Assembly: GCA_023386315.1 (NCBI GenBank)
Contig: JAEWJZ010000009.1
Span: 1-64,000 of the forward strand
From: Bacillota bacterium
Lineage (GTDB): Bacteria; Bacillota; Clostridia; Lachnospirales; Lachnospiraceae
Length of the DNA: 64,000 nt
Direction of reading: 5' to 3'
In this document: in pieces, positions 61,717 through 64,000 of the stretch
Position numbering within the stretch: position 1 is the first letter of the stretch
How the letters are laid out: each line of letters begins with the position of its first letter
The notes under the pieces: generated by a model
Seen by the model: the letters and a program-made list of their open reading frames with translations, nothing else
Told to the model about the DNA's origin: nothing
Database searches by the model: none
Translations under genes and position numbers: made by a program

Positions 61717-62265
61717 TTATTTTACATCATACTTCCTGGCATATGCCAGAATCGCCCCAATGGTCTTTCCGTCTGTAATCTCTCCCTGATAGATCTTTTC
61801 TTCCAGATCCTTTACTGTCCATTCTTCCACTTCAATATATTCATCTTCATCTAAATTTTGTCTGGAAGGTTCTAAATCCCGTGCCACAAAAATATCAATT
61901 ACTTCATCACAGAATGCTACCGTAGTGTTGACTCTTATGAGAAATTCCATCTTCTCTTTTTCTGTCTTGAATCCGGTCTCTTCCTCCAGTTCTCTGTGGG
62001 CACAGTCAATCTTCGGTTCCTCCGGATAATTCAGTGCTCCCGCCGGGACTTCCAGAGTATACCGGTCCAGTGCATTGCGGTACTGCCTGACCATAAGTAT
62101 CGTTCCATCTTTTGTAACCGGAACTACTGCTGCCGCTCCAATATGATGAATAAAATCCCAGTGCGCCAGATGTCCGTTTGCATCCACTGTATCTTCGTAA
62201 ATTTTCAAAATGCTCCCCTGATATTTAAAGGTTCTGTTTAATCGTTTTACCGGAAGCTGATCCAT
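61717..62265 (-). CDS. ADP-ribose pyrophosphatase (Nudix hydrolase)
   Basis: The product is 182 residues. The Nudix box is recognisable: GALNYPEEPKIDCAHRELEEETGF (G, then REL-EEETG), with GAAAVVPVTKDGTILMVRQYR before it. These enzymes hydrolyse ADP-ribose to AMP and ribose 5-phosphate. A ribosome site AAGGAG lies before the ATG. It is cytoplasmic, next to spoIIM and proC as in other Firmicutes (nudF-like). Confidence 0.93.
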   Translation of the reverse strand: MDQLPVKRLNRTFKYQGSILKIYEDTVDANGHLAHWDFIHHIGAAAVVPVTKDGTILMVRQYRNALDRYTLEVPAGALNYPEEPKIDCAHRELEEETGFKTEKEKMEFLIRVNTTVAFCDEVIDIFVARDLEPSRQNLDEDEYIEVEEWTVKDLEEKIYQGEITDGKTIGAILAYARKYDVK

Positions 62266-62292
62266 GATAGCTTCTCCTTTCCTGTCTTTGTC

Positions 62293-63087
62293 CTATATCT
62301 TCTCACATTTCTTAAAACAGGCATCAGATGCCTTTATCACCGCATTGCGGAAACCATATTCCTCTAAAGCAGAGACTGCGGCGATGGTGGTTCCTCCAGG
62401 AGAACAGACCTTATCCTTCAGTGCTCCCGGATGCTCCCCTGATTCCAGTACCATTCTGGCACTTCCTGCCACTGCCTGTGCTGCCATCTCATAGGCTGCA
62501 TCCCTTGGCAGGCCATACTTTACTGCGCTGTCAGCCAGAGCCTCAATAAACATATAGACATAAGCCGGAGAACTGCCGCTGACACAGACCACTGCATTCA
62601 TCAGCCGCTCTTCCACGATCCTCATCTTGCCCAGGGAACTGAAAATTCCGGTAATGGCAGTTTTCTCTTCCTCTGTGAAAGACTTTTCTTCATAGCAGAC
62701 TCCGGTCATGCCTTCGCCCAGCAGCGCAGGAGTATTGGGCATGGCACGGACCACTCTTTTTTCGTCTCCCAGTTTTTCCTTAAGCTGTATAGTGGTAATT
62801 CCGGGCGCAATGGATATAATGACATTTTTTTCTGTCACCACATCCCGCAGTTCCCCCAGAACCGGATTAAAATACTGGGGCTTTACCGCCAGAACAATAT
62901 ATTTTGCAAGGCCTGCGCACTCCTGGTTCGATTTTATCCAGTCAATGCCTAATTCCTTTGATACTTCGGCGCAGCGGTCCTGATTTACATCAGTAAAGAT
63001 AATATCCTCTTTTTCATATTGTTTCAGCAAGCCTTTTGCAATTGCATATCCCATATTTCCTATTCCAATGATTCCTATTTTCGCCAT
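62293..63087 (-). CDS. proC: Pyrroline-5-carboxylate reductase
   Basis: The start at 63087 (MAKIGIIGIGNMG) has AGGAGG 7 bases upstream. A longer frame to 63120 is not supported. The product is 264 residues. The N-terminal NADP-binding motif is GIIGIGNMGYAIAKGL, and the C-terminal dimer domain signature is GSSPAYVYMFIEALADSAVKYGL and VCSPGGTTIAAV. It catalyses the last step of proline synthesis. It is divergent from the PTS gene. Confidence 0.96.
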   Translation of the reverse strand: MAKIGIIGIGNMGYAIAKGLLKQYEKEDIIFTDVNQDRCAEVSKELGIDWIKSNQECAGLAKYIVLAVKPQYFNPVLGELRDVVTEKNVIISIAPGITTIQLKEKLGDEKRVVRAMPNTPALLGEGMTGVCYEEKSFTEEEKTAITGIFSSLGKMRIVEERLMNAVVCVSGSSPAYVYMFIEALADSAVKYGLPRDAAYEMAAQAVAGSARMVLESGEHPGALKDKVCSPGGTTIAAVSALEEYGFRNAVIKASDACFKKCEKI

Positions 63088-63183
63088 CTGATATCCTCCT
63101 GCTTTTTTTACTGCTATCAATTAGCACCATTCTAACACCATTTTTTCAAATGTCAATGACGTGGAAACGAAAGAAGATATTGA

Positions 63184-63212
63184 TTGACAAAATTGAGATA
63201 ATAATATACAAT
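63184..63212 (+). promoter_or_regulatory. Sigma-A promoter of the PTS glucose permease gene
   Basis: TTGACA (63184-63189), 17 bases, TACAAT (63207-63212) on the plus strand, followed directly by the antiterminator-binding hairpin. Confidence 0.7.
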
Positions 63213-63218
63213 TAAACA

Positions 63219-63252
63219 GTTATAGTGTGTAACTGATTAATCAGGCATTAAC
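63219..63252 (+). promoter_or_regulatory. RAT antiterminator-binding site (GlcT/BglG family)
   Basis: The leader RNA reads GTTA...GTGTAACTGATTAATCAGGCAT...TAAC, closely like the GlcT-type ribonucleic antiterminator of ptsG leaders (TTACTGAT...ATCAGGCAT). The ends pair (GTTA/TAAC). It overlaps the 5' half of the next terminator, so the two structures exclude each other. Confidence 0.75.
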
Positions 63253-63299
63253 TATGCATGAATATTTTTGGAATGTTTATGCTGGTTAGTGCTTTTTTT
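63245..63299 (+). terminator. Leader terminator controlled by the RAT
   Basis: GCATTAAC / GTTAGTGC with an inner GCAT/ATGC pairing forms a hairpin followed by seven T residues, about 85 bp before the start codon. Its 5' arm is shared with the RAT. Confidence 0.75.
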
Positions 63300-63382
63300 G
63301 TGTCCGGAAACGAAAAAGCTTCATGATAAGCATTTCAAAATCAAAGATTATTATAATTAAGAAGTTGAAAGGAGTCTTATTA

Positions 63383-64000
63383 ATGAAGGACAAGATTTTT
63401 GGAGTATTACAAAGAATTGGCAGATCATTTATGTTACCAATAGCAATTTTACCGGTTGCTGGTCTGCTGCTTGGAATAGGTGGTTCATTTACTAATAAAA
63501 CCATGTTAGACGCCTATGGACTTACAACGTTCCTGGGCGAAGGAACCGTTCTCAATGCATTGTTACAGATCATGAATAGTGCAGGTAATATTGTATTTTC
63601 AAATTTACCAATTATTTTTGCAATTGGCGTTGCGATCGGTATGGCAAATAAAGAGAAGGAAGTTGCAGCTTTGGCTGCGACAATTGCATTTTTTATTATG
63701 CATGCTTCTATCAGCTCATTAATCAGTATTCATGATAATGGAGAAGGTCTTTTAGCAGGTGCTACAACTTCCGTTTGCGGTATTCCATCATTGCAGATGG
63801 GTGTTTTTGGAGGCATTATTGTAGGTTTAGGAGTAGCAGCACTTCATAATAAATTTTATAAGATACAGCTTCCGCAGGTGCTGTCTTTTTTTGGTGGAAC
63901 ACGATTTGTACCGATTATTTCCGGAGTGGTATATGTTTTTGTAGGTATTCTCATGTATTATGTCTGGCCGGTTGTTCAGATGGGAATATTTGAAGTAGGA
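63383..64000 (+). CDS. PTS glucose-type permease, EIIC domain (partial, runs off the window)
   Basis: 206 codons are visible and the frame is open to the window end. It begins MKDKIFGVLQRIGRSFMLP, then ILPVAGLLLGIGGSF, FSNLPIIFAIGVAIGMAN and FFGGTRFVPIISG, all typical of the glucose/GlcNAc EIIC superfamily with several transmembrane segments. AAAGGAG lies about 9 bases before the ATG. The RAT/terminator leader is of the GlcT type, which favours ptsG. Whether EIIB and EIIA domains are fused cannot be seen. It phosphorylates the sugar during import. Confidence 0.9.
   Translation, partial: MKDKIFGVLQRIGRSFMLPIAILPVAGLLLGIGGSFTNKTMLDAYGLTTFLGEGTVLNALLQIMNSAGNIVFSNLPIIFAIGVAIGMANKEKEVAALAATIAFFIMHASISSLISIHDNGEGLLAGATTSVCGIPSLQMGVFGGIIVGLGVAALHNKFYKIQLPQVLSFFGGTRFVPIISGVVYVFVGILMYYVWPVVQMGIFEVG

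Overview
The window looks like a chromosomal segment of a motile, spore-forming, low-to-medium GC Firmicute of the Lachnospiraceae (Clostridium cluster XIVa, Lacrimispora/Clostridium-like). Evidence: a Gram-positive type flagellar operon with a YjfB-like motility protein, spoIIM, the clostridial hemZ-hisS-aspS order, strong AGGAGG ribosome sites, frequent TTG/GTG start candidates, and a GlcT-type antitermination leader before a PTS glucose permease. The genus is inference. I saw no rRNA, tRNA, IS element, prophage or CRISPR array.

Layout. (1) 1-4260: flgB-fliE-fliF-fliG-fliH on the minus strand from a clear sigma-A promoter, with flgC missing from its usual place. (2) 4593-24040: a flagellin glycosylation island. 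Flagellin (20187-21452) is followed on the same strand by two glycosyltransferases, a TPP-dependent acetolactate-synthase-like enzyme, a sugar SDR, a CBS-nucleotidyltransferase (PtmE-like), a pyruvyltransferase-like protein, two radical SAM proteins flanking an FkbM methyltransferase, a LegC aminotransferase, and NeuB/NeuC/NeuD homologues. A further paralogous glycosyltransferase is divergent from flagellin. The island is visibly more AT-rich than its flanks. (3) 24040-34158: a two-component system with a PhoB-like tandem box, kduI, a chemoreceptor, tandem TPR glycosyltransferases, a GNAT enzyme and a secreted 5'-nucleotidase with an internal LysM. (4) 34323-44090: housekeeping genes relA, a bipartite acetyltransferase, a metallo-hydrolase, hemZ, hisS, aspS, and adenosine deaminase. 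(5) 44132-53100: an AI-2 uptake/processing locus, lsrACDBF divergent from lsrR-lsrK-cupin, with matching operator-like elements at both promoters and no lsrG. (6) 53162-56776: a rifampin-phosphotransferase-like enzyme under an autoregulated TetR repressor, then a tiny membrane peptide gene. (7) 56902-64000: AEC transporter and GltD-like oxidoreductase, apt, xerD, spoIIM, nudix, proC, and the start of a PTS glucose permease behind a RAT/terminator switch.

The most unusual region is the glycan island. It combines nonulosonic-acid enzymes with a possible two-carbon-branching TPP enzyme/reductase pair, two radical SAM proteins, a pyruvyltransferase-like protein and a methyltransferase. I infer that it builds and attaches a complex, probably undescribed sugar on the flagellin encoded beside it. 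The AI-2 locus with a cupin in place of LsrG and the TetR-controlled Rph-like enzyme come next.
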